Positions 47,148 through 56,700 of a stretch of DNA of 56,700 nucleotides are shown here, piece by piece (the first letter of the stretch is position 1; every line of letters starts with the position of its first letter). This DNA comes from Scytalidium lignicola (Eukaryota; Ascomycota; Leotiomycetes): contig NCSJ02000282.1 in assembly GCA_002812745.2 (NCBI GenBank), forward strand, positions 1 through 56,700, read 5' to 3'. The translations under genes and the position numbers were made by a program. The notes beneath the pieces are model-generated. The model was not told the origin of the DNA. It searched no databases and saw nothing but the letters and a program-made list of their open reading frames with translations.

Positions 47148-48288
47148 GCTTCGAATGTTTAGGCGGATAGGAGATAAGGCAGATAGTTCTATTCGGGAGC
47201 TGAGTGATTAGGATGTTTTAAAGAGTTCAGTTATTACATTTTTCTCTTAACGCTTGGCTATTTTAACTAAATCAACAAATTATTGAAACCCTTTTAGTTG
47301 AAATCTATCTAGGAAAAGAGAAACTTAAATTATCACCTAATCCAAAAAGATATAAAGATATTTATGAAACTGGACAAACCAAACACAAAAGTGTCAGCGT
47401 TGCACTATCCCAGGGAGAGCATGGACACAGGAATGAATTCAATTGAATATCCTAAGCTACGGTTACAGTATGAATTATATAGATAACTCTATTCAGAGGC
47501 ATGAGGTAGCCTGTAACATGGTGATGTTAGAGCTACTGTTACGTGCGCAACTCCTAGGTTTGAAGCTGAGACGTGCTCGGGCGGACGTTGAGCACAACCA
47601 CGTGTTTTTATGCTGACACCAAGGAATGAAAAAAAAAATGAATTTATTCAATTGAAACCACAAGATATTTTTGGAATTGGAAATAAAACACAACAATGTA
47701 TATTATGCAAATTAAAATTAAAATTAAAATAAAATTNAAAAATTAGAGCTAGATTCATTCCGAGAAATATTCTCTCAATGAGTCTTGGAGAGCTTGAGGA
47801 TGCATTGTATAAGAGGTTCTGGCAAAGTGCATTTATCGAGGTCAATGGACCTGCATATGTTTCAATTGATCCCAGACGGAGTGCTTCAGAAACTTAAAAT
47901 TTACCCCCCAGTTCTGGGGCGTTCCGTCTTTAGGTTAAAAGTGATCACTGGCTAAACAATGACCATCTGACGTCGTACTATTGCCCTAATGTTATTCAAA
48001 ATAAGTATAAGGGTCTTATTTATTGACAAACATCTATACTTACGTAGATAATAAAACCTATGCAGATAAATCATACACAAAGTCGAAACTCTTAATGTAT
48101 TTGAGTTGGGTCATGAGGGGTTTGCCTTGGCAAGGCAGATTTCTGCTTGTATGGTTGTCCCGCGAATGCTTAGATCATGTAGCCTTGATATAATATAAAT
48201 TCAAAATTTTGTCGCATCCCCAAATACCAATAGTAGTTTTCATTAATATTTGCCTTGTGTTTCATTGTTTGCATTTTCATATAGCAGC
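47148..48288. other. Intergenic with AAATT microsatellite and a short coding-like piece
   Basis: An (AAATT)-type tract lies at about 47710-47745. Directly after it, 47751-47897 on the plus strand reads ARFIPRNILSMSLGELED, then ALYKRFWQSAFIEVNGPAYV before TAA. This looks like part of a protein, but there is no start and no family is recognised. Confidence 0.4.
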
Positions 48289-50610
48289 ATGAATGTCCTC
48301 GGGAAGTTTGGTGCTCATCGACATCATTCCTGTTCTTGGTGTGAAACACTTATCGTCGACCTCGCAAACCAACTTCGAGGTGATGACCCGAGACTCAGAT
48401 CCTGCGAATGTCCAAGTTGTATTGGATGGCTGGACGTTATGAACAGAGATCATGATAACCCGACGTTCATGATAATTGCCGGTGTTAAAGCTCTAGCAGG
48501 TGCTGCCTCGGGTTGTCCAACTCTTGAAATGTTGTGGGGGACTGGGTCTGGGACAGATGAAGAAATTATCAAGCATTACAACCAAGGTCGGCCGATTGCC
48601 ATCACAGACTTAACCATCTGTTTTTCTCATCACCCAGCAAAAACATACGATTTGTGTCGAATAATGTGGAAATCGCCACACTATCTAGGACAACTTTCAA
48701 TCGTCAATATGCATGTTCGCGGTCTCCCCATCGCGGCGGAATACGGCACGTTTAAGTCGAGACTTTCTTTCCATTCAATTGCTGACGACTAAACATCAGG
48801 AAACCCAAGCGCCCAGGATATCTTGACCAGGCCCCCAACTCTAGACATGCAAAACCAAGAGCTCTATGTCACCGCAAAACGGTGGTTGGCCGAATGTCTA
48901 CGTAGTCACAAAACCTGCCAGTTAGCAGATGCCGCCCAGTCATTCCGGCCTGGCCGCCTAATAGACACAACTTGCTCTGATCCTGCACATATCTACCTGA
49001 TTGAGAAAGGCAAGTATGATGAATCCTAAACCTATGCTGCCCTCAGCTACTGTTGGGGTTTGAATGCGAAGCAAACCCACAAAACTTCTTCACTCAACGT
49101 TGCCACTCGTCGAATGCCCTTTCGTCTTTTACACCAGCCAAGAACAATCCAGGATGCAGTTTTCGTGTGTAGGAGACTCGGAATCAGATATTTATGGGTT
49201 GATAGCTTGTGTATTATCCAGGATGATGCAGATGACATTGCCCGGGAGCTCAGCAATATGCATCGGGTTTATGAACATGCCATTCTCACAATCTCTGCAG
49301 CCAAAGCAACACATAGCGATGAAGGTATTCTGGGGAGATGCAAACCGCCTTTGAGGGAGCATGAATTGAAGTGTCTCTGTTCGGATGGCCGATCAGGCTC
49401 CTTTCTTCTCCTTGAGACTCCGGGCTTGTTTTCTAAGCAACCGATTCATCAACGCTGCTGGACCATGCAAGAGCACCTTTTGTCAAGAAGGATTTTGATC
49501 TTTGCAACAGAAGGATTACGCTGGTCTTGCCGTACCACGACCTGGTTCGATGGCCCTTACACCTCGCGTGAACTCCTCCTAGATGACGCAGAGAAGATCT
49601 CCACAGTAATGTCATCTATCGTCGAGATTTTACCAACACAGACGTCCACTATAGTTACGTCGCGGTCTGCAAAGCCTAGGAACGGATCGTTCGAATTATT
49701 TCCCAATGTTTTATTATGCAGAGCCCTGCAATATCGAACAGGCCCACATGTCCCTTCAAAACCACAAACGATCGCAAGTTCTGCATACGCTACCTGGGTT
49801 TCCATGCTGCAAAAATTCACTACTAGACGGATTTCCAAACCGCAGGATCGATTACCTGCTATTTCAGCCCTCGCAACCAAGTTTGCTACTGCGATTCCAG
49901 GACGTTATATTGCAGGACACTGGGAAGCTGTCCTAGCCCATGACTTGCTGTGGCGCGTTATGGATCCTGTTGGTCCTCCCATAGAGAAATATAGAGACCA
50001 AGATCCCTCATTTCCAACCTGGTCATGGGCATCTATTAATTCCCAGGTAAAGTGGGAGAGGTTTCTGGGGAGCCGACCAACACTGGAGATATTACAGGTT
50101 ACAACAGTCTTAGCCGACCAGGGCTCGCCATATGGGCAAGTGCACAGCGCCAAGCTACGTGTGAAGGGCCGGATATTGCGGGTTGACTGTGAAGTTGTTG
50201 GAGAACAGGATCGTAAAATTACTGATTGGTCCCCTATGGATGTTGGAGCTACTATAAGCATATTTCGTCCAAAAGAGATGTCAAATTTCCATAAAGGGCT
50301 AAGATGTACTGGAATGTGGACAATTCTCGATGAGTCTACGTTTATGGACGATCTTATTGGCTGCTGGTGTCTGGAAATACTCCGCTTCGACCCCGAAGAT
50401 ACCAAAGCGGTCCTTCTGCCATCAGCAGGACTGCTGCTGAGCGCTCTAAATTACCAAACTATGTCATTTAGGCGCCTGGGAATATTCTATATGGGAAACA
50501 AATCCTTGAACGAATGGTCTCCAATCCGGCGACAGGACGAAGAACTCCCATTTTTGCACAACAAAAGCCTCTTCGAAGAGTGCCCAGTCGTCGAAATCGA
50601 AATTGTATGA
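48289..50610 (+). pseudogene. HET-domain (heterokaryon incompatibility) gene with two nonsense codons
   Basis: One frame runs from the ATG at 48289 to TGA at 50610 (773 codons), interrupted only by TAA at 48790-48792 and TAA at 49027-49029. The Cys-rich N-terminus (HSCSWCETLIVDL...RSCECPSCIGWLD) is usual for this gene type. The HET domain follows: YAALSYCWG (49030), TIQDAVFVCRRLGIRYLWVDSLCIIQDD (49150-49230), MHRVYEHAILTISAA, and later RCWTMQEHLLSRRILIF. The C-terminal region has FPTWSWASINSQVKW. HET domains trigger growth arrest or cell death when incompatible nuclei meet. Both stops fit CAA->TAA, and no good splice pair removes either in phase. Three open parts remain; the third (from 49060) lacks the first HET residues. 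Confidence 0.87.
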
Positions 50611-51163
50611 TTGAGACTTAGACTCTTATCAGAATCGCTTATGCTCTACTTACGGGCGCGAACCACCCGTAACAGAACAACAAGAACGAATGAATTAGCT
50701 ACAGATCACACGCGTGATATCTCCTTATCAGGAGCCTTACGTACGATTTCCGGGTGTACCGACAGTTATATGCGAGTAATGTATCCAGAGATTGGTGAAG
50801 TATCGGTCACCTTCCAAAGCACCATTGAGAAAAACACAGATTTTATTTTCTTAATGGATAATAATTCTTTATTTCATTTCAGAAAATTAGTATGCATCGA
50901 TCATATTGACCCGGATGCGCTAGAGGTGGATGAGGCGGATACGTCCCATTGGTGAATTTTGTGAGGGTTTTCCATGCCTGAGTTCTTTAGGTGATGATTC
51001 ACTTTAATGTTCGCAGGTTATAAATTTTAGAAAGGCTTTGTTGGGCGATAGAAAACGTATTTCCGAATATCATTAATATTTCTGTAAAATCGTAGATCAG
51101 GATTCGAACATATAGGTGCAAATAATTGGTTTCAGGCAACTCGATTAGCGAAGATCGGAAAAT
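50611..51163. other. Intergenic between HET gene and tRNA
   Basis: Immediately after the HET stop an open frame of 115 codons continues in the same frame to 50955 with no family feature. It could be a lost C-terminal extension or chance. The 5' flank of the tRNA (51140-51163) is the part duplicated at 44 kb. Confidence 0.4.
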
Positions 51164-51245
51164 TCTTTGATGGTCTAACGGTCATGATTTCCGCTTGTCA
51201 TCTGACAATGCGCGGGAGATCGGGGTTCGACTCCCCGTCAGAGAG
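51164..51245 (+). tRNA. tRNA-Asp (anticodon GUC) with a 10-nt intron
   Basis: The acceptor arm TCTTTGA pairs with TCAGAGA (one G-U). The D-arm GTCTAACGGTC, the anticodon stem TCCGC/GCGGG and the T-arm CGGGG-TTCGACT-CCCCG all fit fungal tRNA-Asp. The anticodon GTC is at 51197-51199. An intron of ten bases (51201-51210, TCTGACAATG) sits at the standard place after position 37. It holds TGACAA, which pairs with TTGTCA of the anticodon loop. A T-rich terminator lies near 51312-51333. Confidence 0.92.
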
Positions 51246-52598
51246 GATATTCTCCTCTCTTGAGTTCAGGGCCCTGAATATTACAGTATTCAGAACTATC
51301 TCAAGAGATATCTTTTTTCTTTAATTTTTTTTATTTTATAATTTTTCATAATCAATAACTTTTTCTATTGCAGCTTTTATGGGTTAAAAAAGAGTGGGTT
51401 TAGCGAGGCGGCATCGTTCCATACCTAGTTTTATGAAACTTCACTTGTAGTGTAGCTGGTAAAACAGTAGAGAATTGGAAGCATAGCAAAATACAGTTTA
51501 ATAGTTATTTTGATACGTTACTACTAGTTGGGGAAATATCTAAAGCAACATATCCTCTGCATTTTCTTCTAGCTGGAAATAGGAGGCTTGGTCAGATGTT
51601 TCGATAACATTAGATCTGGCTGCAGGTGATGATGCTCTATGTTAAATGTATACACTTTTCATCACTGAAAGTCAACCCCTTCTCTATCTTTTGTGTACAA
51701 TTCAAGATATATTAAGAAGTTTAATAAATAAGTCTAGTTAATACTAACATGAAAGCATTCACCTGAAAAGTTATAGTTGTTATCTAATTTAATAACCCAC
51801 TAATGCCTTATTAAAAAGCTAACCTGTCTGAAAGAAAAAATGGCAAGTTGTCACTTTAATGCCGTGGTACAGACGAAAGAAAACTCAAGATGCGGCGAGA
51901 ATATGCTCTATCTCTTTCGCTATATCTATTATCTATAAGGCTTATAAATAGCCTGCAAGTTATGCAAACTATTAATATTTGTACGAACTACGAAGTCAAT
52001 GCCTTTTCTGATTTGTCGTGGTTCGTTTCACCAAAAATTAAACATACAGTAACTGGCAATTAAATTCAAGCTCACGCAGAGTTATGGGTACGCCTATAAC
52101 CTACGGACCACCGGCAAAATGAGTTTTGTCGTCCCTAAACCTGTGCCTGTTGCTGCTCTTAATGACATTGACATCATGTGCACTTGTTGCTGAAAGAAGA
52201 ATACCGTATGTACTTCTATCTTTTACCACGAAGACATGAGCCGAGCCTGGATGCTGGTTAACCACGACCAGGGTCTGCTACGTACGAAAACACAGAGCGC
52301 TAGTAATACAATGACTCGTATGGATTACGGTTTGTTTCAACAATATCCCGATACTCATACTAATGAAGAGTACATTCAAAAATGGGATGTTTATCTGACA
52401 CAATTATTATGACGTTTTGTGCTTGGCTTTTAAATTCATTATTCCATAGATTGTCTAACTACAGAAGACGAACAAGACCTATCAAATTAATACAATACGT
52501 TAAACGGGTATAAAAAACCATACAAATGTTATTCAACTAGAATTAAAGCGCCGAAAATAGCTTCTAACGTTGATGTAAAGTGAAATACCGATCTTAAC
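51246..52598. other. Intergenic, no gene recognised
   Basis: Apart from the hairpin and the T-rich tract after the tRNA, the interval holds no supported gene. It contains the 3' flank of the transcription factor gene. Confidence 0.5.
51257..51307 (+). repeat. Nested hairpin downstream of tRNA-Asp
   Basis: Outer arms CTCTTGAG (51257-51264) and CTCAAGAG (51300-51307) enclose the self-complementary TCAGGGCCCTGA (51266-51277) and the pair CTGAATA/TATTCAG (51274-51280 with 51287-51293). It lies between the tRNA and its T-runs. Confidence 0.8.
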
Positions 52599-54575
52599 TC
52601 AGATTGTAATCGGACTGCCGACCTCATTCAGATATTGTCGACACCAACGAAACTCAGTTCTCGTAATGCTCTTTCTCAGAATAGATAACATTATGTCAGC
52701 CGCTATGTGCACCTCTTTCAGTGACTGGAGCACTATTGTACAGTAATGAAAGCGGGTTCCTGACGAGATTCGCAGACGGTCATCCTCGGCTGTCGTTTGC
52801 TGCAGACTGCAGAAGGCTGCAGTCAAGAGGGCTGTTACTGCAGTCAAGGGGAGGAACCGTGTGAGACCAAACCGCTGTAACCAGGTTGTGATTTTTGTAA
52901 TCTCCTCAGTAGCAATCTCAGTCTTGTACCATGATAAGGTAGGCGAGTCAATACCGTTGGAATTCTGTCGAGAAGGTGGTAGACGGGCGTTAGGTCGATG
53001 GAGGGTTATCAATGCAGTGAAATAAAGTAGTTTTAGGAATGCAGCGTGTAGTCGGATGACTCTGTTGTTATTGAGACCATCATCCACCACGGTATCGTAC
53101 ACTAACCACGACGGCAGACTAGTCAGCCAAGTACTCAGGATCCCATCGTACTGTGCAATCCTTTCCCAGGGTGAAACGATCGGAGTAAGGGTCATGGTTG
53201 TTTCTATAGATGAACCTCGCCGGGCTTCATCGGAGTATTGGCGTTCAAGTATTTGCGTCAGATGTTGACAGAGTGTAGTCTGAGCCAAGCACATAATTGC
53301 TATCTCTTTGTAATACTCTCTAGTCCCAAGACAAGAACAGTCTCCCAGTTCATCTACCAGATGCGTAGGGAGAGGCTCAAGGTCAAAGTCATCAATGGAT
53401 AGGCCAGGAAGGTCCGATTCGACCATATCTCTTTTCAGGTGGCGCCGCATCCCGAGCGCTGAAATTGCGCGCCGGCAAAAGGAGCTCCAGAGTATCCGCT
53501 TCCAAAGCCGGTTATTCTGGTAATCCGAAGTAGGATCTATAGTAAGAAGTTTATCATTGGCCACAGTTGGAAATCCGAGAGCTTGTGCCATTGAAAAGCT
53601 CAGGGATGACCAGAACCATGTGTCCTTTTGATTATCTTCTGATTCGTACCAGTAACTCATCAGAATTGAGGCTTGTACAACAGAAAATCGGACATCATCA
53701 GCGTCAAAATCATACAAGAGCTGTGCTTTGTTAATATAATGTTCTAGGGGGAGCTTGGAAATTTGGGGTTACGAACCCGAGCTCGTTGGAAATATGTCCG
53801 TCGAGCCTCTAGGCGAGAAGAAAACCCAAGAGATTTCAGACATTCTATCTCAACAAATGCCGAAGCCGCGAAAATAACAGCGTGAAATAATAAAAGGCTA
53901 ATCTTCTTTTGGTCATTCCCATCGATAATGCTACTAAGGAACTGATGAAGATCAATCACTGGGCACATTGGATGTACCCAGAGAATGTAACTACGCAGAA
54001 ATTTATTACGCGTGGCGGGCGGAGGAATATCGAAAACCCCTTTCACGTCCAGATACATAATATCATCCTCAAGGATATGACCAGGAAACGGACTGATATA
54101 TTGAGGAAGACGCTCATTAGACCTCTCGTCGACTGGTGGTAAAGAAGTTATTGTGCATAGTGTACGCAGATCCCACTCAGGAAGCAAGCCTTCTATGGCG
54201 GCATCGTTCAGTAGATTATATTTGCTATTAGGATTTGCTTGGCGTGGTGAAAGAGAACTCCTCTCGTCAGTGGCATCTGATTCATCGTTTGCAGATCGCT
54301 GAGGAGGCATATCCTTATTTTGTCGATACTTGCTTTAACTCCACAGTTAGTGTTGCTCCGTATCAACACGAGGGTCTGGCAAACCTTCTTCTTTTGCTCT
54401 CTAGGAACTTGCACTCGTGCCCAGTCCGTGTACAATTGCTACAAGGGATACCATGGCGCATCATATCACAGCGTAGCTTACGATTCCGGCAATATTCACA
54501 GGCTCCTTTCGCTCTTCTCTTAATCTCGGTGCCATCGCTCGACACTCTCGCCCTGGAAGAGGATTCATGATTCAT
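52599..54575 (-). CDS. Zn2Cys6 transcription factor with fungal_trans domain
   Basis: Three exons (54575-54385, 54332-53777, 53720-52599) sum to 1869 nt (622 aa) with phases correct. The N-terminus has KGACEYCRNRKLRCDMMRHG then IPCSNCTRTGHECKF, a C-x2-C-x6-C-x8-C-x2-C-x6-C zinc cluster that binds CGG-type sites. The middle-homology (fungal_trans) region holds FLRSYILWVHPMCPVIDLHQF, RLLYDFDADDVRFSVVQASILMSYWYE, KDTWFWSSLSFSMAQALGFP and RLWKRILWSSFCRR-AISALGMRRHL. This is close to the cutinase-factor-1-beta type of fungal regulator, though the target genes are unknown. It looks intact. It has no obvious enzyme cluster beside it: the nearest genes are tRNA-Asp and the HET pseudogene. The ATG at 54575 is chosen because the upstream frame contains unlikely sequence and an ambiguous base. 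Confidence 0.9.
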
Positions 54576-54792
54576 TGCTTTTTGCGAGATTGGAGAAACT
54601 GTGTATGTAATTTTGTAGAAATGTAAGCTTCTCTGGTGAAGGAAATGTGGTGANTTTTTTTGTTTAAGGATGCAGGCTGATCTTACGGTGGCGCAAATGG
54701 AAAAGCGAGTTACGGCCGTATGAGTTGAGTCCAGACCCAGGATGACGATCATTTATCGAAACACAGTACGGAGCGCTACGTAGTACGTTTTA

Positions 54793-55025
54793 AGGGGTGT
54801 CAGAAAAGGCTCGACACCTCCCTGCAAGCGAGTTTTTTTTTTGACCGAATCAGGATATTTGCTCACGCTATTCTAATAAATTTGTGGAATCTTTGTATGA
54901 CGTGAGCAGTAGGAAACAGTGCACTGGCTTGATATTATTAAAACAGCAGGAAGACTACGCTAAATAACACACTTGATTGGGTTATTGACCTACAGGGGGA
55001 GGTCGAGCCTTTTCTGACACCCCCT
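54793..55025. mobile_element. MITE of about 233 bp, TA target duplication
   Basis: The left end AGGGGTGTCAGAAAAGGCTC and the right end (read inverted, AGGGGGTGTCAGAAAAGGC and on) form inverted repeats of about 40 bp with a few mismatches and one G-run indel. TA flanks both sides (54791-54792 and 55026-55027), as for Tc1/mariner-type elements. The interior has no coding capacity. Confidence 0.83.
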
Positions 55026-56700
55026 TACACCGTACTGTAACTTGATCATTTCAGCGCTTGTAAACCTAGATCTTGATCTGATAGGGTTCACCTGATAAAA
55101 GCTTATAAATCAGAAAGTTTTGCAATCATTTATGTTGATATACTACAGTAGCCCTACTGTAGATTGCTAAATGAAATAACTACACTCTGCGGGTAGCTTT
55201 TCTGATTGAAAAGAAGCACCACATTACCGTCCAGTTCCTAGCCCAGACTTGTAAAGTACCGAAATCTTGACCTCTTTCCGTTTCAGTATCACTAAATAAG
55301 CAAGGACATCTTTCCTAGTAACCTCTCATCCAGAGCATGATGACTTGGCGATTTAGACCATCCTAGTATGACCAATAGGTCCACTTACGCTCCAGCGCGC
55401 AAACAACTATAGAGAGGCATCATCCTTGCTTTTAAAATTGTAGAGTCGACTATGCTCCACAACTAGTTTATATCCATCAAACCAACTCTGTAAGATGCGA
55501 ACATGTGTACCCATATNAAAAAAAATAACAAAACCTTCAAGATTTCATCAGTATAATGGAGATATCCAGGCAAGCTCTTTCAAACAACTAACCGGAATTA
55601 CAATGTAATTAGTAAATCCTTCGGTTTGTAACCGTCCCATAATAAGTCTCAAAATAGCAAGAAGTTCTGAATGTAGCAGTCAATTATCTCCAATGACGTC
55701 GGTATTTATTACGCATTGGAGGTGGGGATATCGTTATAAAAGTCCCCCCAGATTGCTTTTGCGACCCATTCAGGAGCCTTAGACTGCTTAGGAACCGTGA
55801 ACTCCCACAGATCTTTAAGAGATGGAAAATCTACAGGCCTATATTGATGTTTATTGTAGGAAGATTAGTTAAGGGGATACTTAAATCCACTTGAAATTGC
55901 CGGTGTTGGACATGCCTGGACTACCACACTCTATAATAATTTGTTAGTAATCATGTTATCCAGTTATGTCCATCTCTGAAAACACTAAAACGCATTATCC
56001 TGTTTGTACATGTTTTGTAGTATATTAGACTTTATTATACGTATATGCAATTAAAGTTATTCTCACTTACTTCTCTAATTACTTTTACTTAAAATGATTA
56101 CTTAAATACTATCTTTATGTAATTCTTTGCTTTTAAAAGTGTTATACATTGATTTACTTACTTTATTTACTTTAATTTAAGCTTTTACATATTGTTATGA
56201 ACTTAAGACAGATAATAGACAGTAAACTATAAGCTAAGTAATAAGTATACTATAGTAAGTATTTACCCTTATACAAACTAACTCTTACCCCTTACTTTCC
56301 CCTTTGTTCTTGTATATATACATAATATGTTTATATAACCTATTATAATTAAGATTTCTCAAGGTTAGTATACTAATGTTATTTAACTCTTAACATTATC
56401 TTCTCCTTTTTAGAACTTTTACCCTTAAGAGTAATTGAAGTTTAATATAACTTTCTTACTTATAAGTAATGTCCAGCTATCTTTATACTTATCTTTTGCA
56501 NTTTTTTATTTAAAGTCTTAACTAAAGTTTGTCTTTTGTCTTTATAACTTCTTTATTAAAGTATATTATAATTTTGCTTTTATTTCTAAAATCCTAAAGT
56601 TAACCTTTTAAATTTTCTTAATATAATGTTCTTTTAACAATTTTAACNTTTTTTAACTTTATCTTTCTTTATTTACAAAACTATTATTAAGTTATATTAT
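55026..56700. other. Non-coding tail grading into an AT-rich block
   Basis: No gene is recognised. From about 55,990 to the end the sequence is strongly AT-rich with stops in all frames, like the RIP-mutated blocks elsewhere, but no transposon domain is readable. Confidence 0.55.

Noticed and set aside
48722..48810. Possible intron removing the first HET stop (GTCTCC...CTAAACATCAG)
   Set aside because: The branch-like CTGAC/CTAAAC and CAG are suggestive, but the only in-phase donor is poor and splicing would delete family-like residues (AEYGTFKSRLSFHSIADD).
50611..50955. Frame continuing directly after the HET stop
   Set aside because: It begins right after TGA with no ATG near the start and no recognised domain; a C-terminal extension cannot be shown.
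1..56700. CRISPR arrays, bacterial operons, riboswitches
   Set aside because: Introns, HET, Zn2Cys6 and RIP signs indicate a filamentous fungus; no regularly spaced repeats of that kind were seen.

Overview
The window looks like a scaffold piece from a filamentous ascomycete (Pezizomycotina). The evidence is genes with short introns (about 49-99 nt) that have GTAAGT-like donors and CTAAC/CTGAC branch sites, typical filamentous-fungal families (HET, Zn2Cys6/fungal_trans, Pth11-type rhodopsin-like receptor, Dal5-type MFS, PigL_N-like N-terminal domain), and very AT-rich blocks whose transposon genes are destroyed almost only by C->T and G->A changes, as in repeat-induced point mutation (RIP). 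The genus cannot be fixed from sequence alone; a Leotiomycetes relative is possible but is only a guess.

Layout. 1-10.7 kb: two copies of one RIP-killed Ty3/Gypsy element, the second full length with both LTRs. 10.7-13.1 kb: unidentified AT-rich decay. 13.2-14.6 kb: a small unknown ORF and an intact class II aldolase-like gene. 16.4-21.6 kb: a RIP-killed Helitron with recognisable Rep and Pif1-type helicase parts. 22.0-27.5 kb: a DUF3716-like remnant, an intact six-exon ACC-synthase-like aminotransferase, then a decayed cluster (a short-chain dehydrogenase fused to an ABC-C transporter fragment, and a broken alpha/beta hydrolase). 27.8-30.4 kb: a Mutator-like element with perfect 49-bp inverted ends. 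30.4-35.4 kb: rhodopsin-like receptor (one homopolymer frameshift), MFS transporter and GNAT acetyltransferase. 36.9-50.6 kb: four loci that may belong to a fungal non-self-recognition repertoire: a PigL_N-like protein, an unknown protein of about 466 aa with a glycine-rich hydrophobic C-terminus, an AIG1-like GTPase with one nonsense codon, and a HET-domain gene with two nonsense codons. 51.2 kb: tRNA-Asp(GUC) with a 10-nt intron; a truncated copy of it lies 7 kb upstream. 52.6-54.6 kb: Zn2Cys6 transcription factor. 54.8-55.0 kb: a MITE. The rest is AT-rich sequence.

The best lead for an undescribed system is 36.9-50.6 kb. The unknown protein at 41.2-42.6 kb has the shape of a soluble sensor or regulator joined to a membrane-seeking tail. 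It sits between a signalling-type N-terminal domain, a GTPase and a HET domain, and two of these neighbours carry transition-type stop codons, as expected of incompatibility loci lost under selection. A functional link between these genes is inference. Isolated 'n' characters next to A/T homopolymers suggest that some single-base breaks may be assembly errors.
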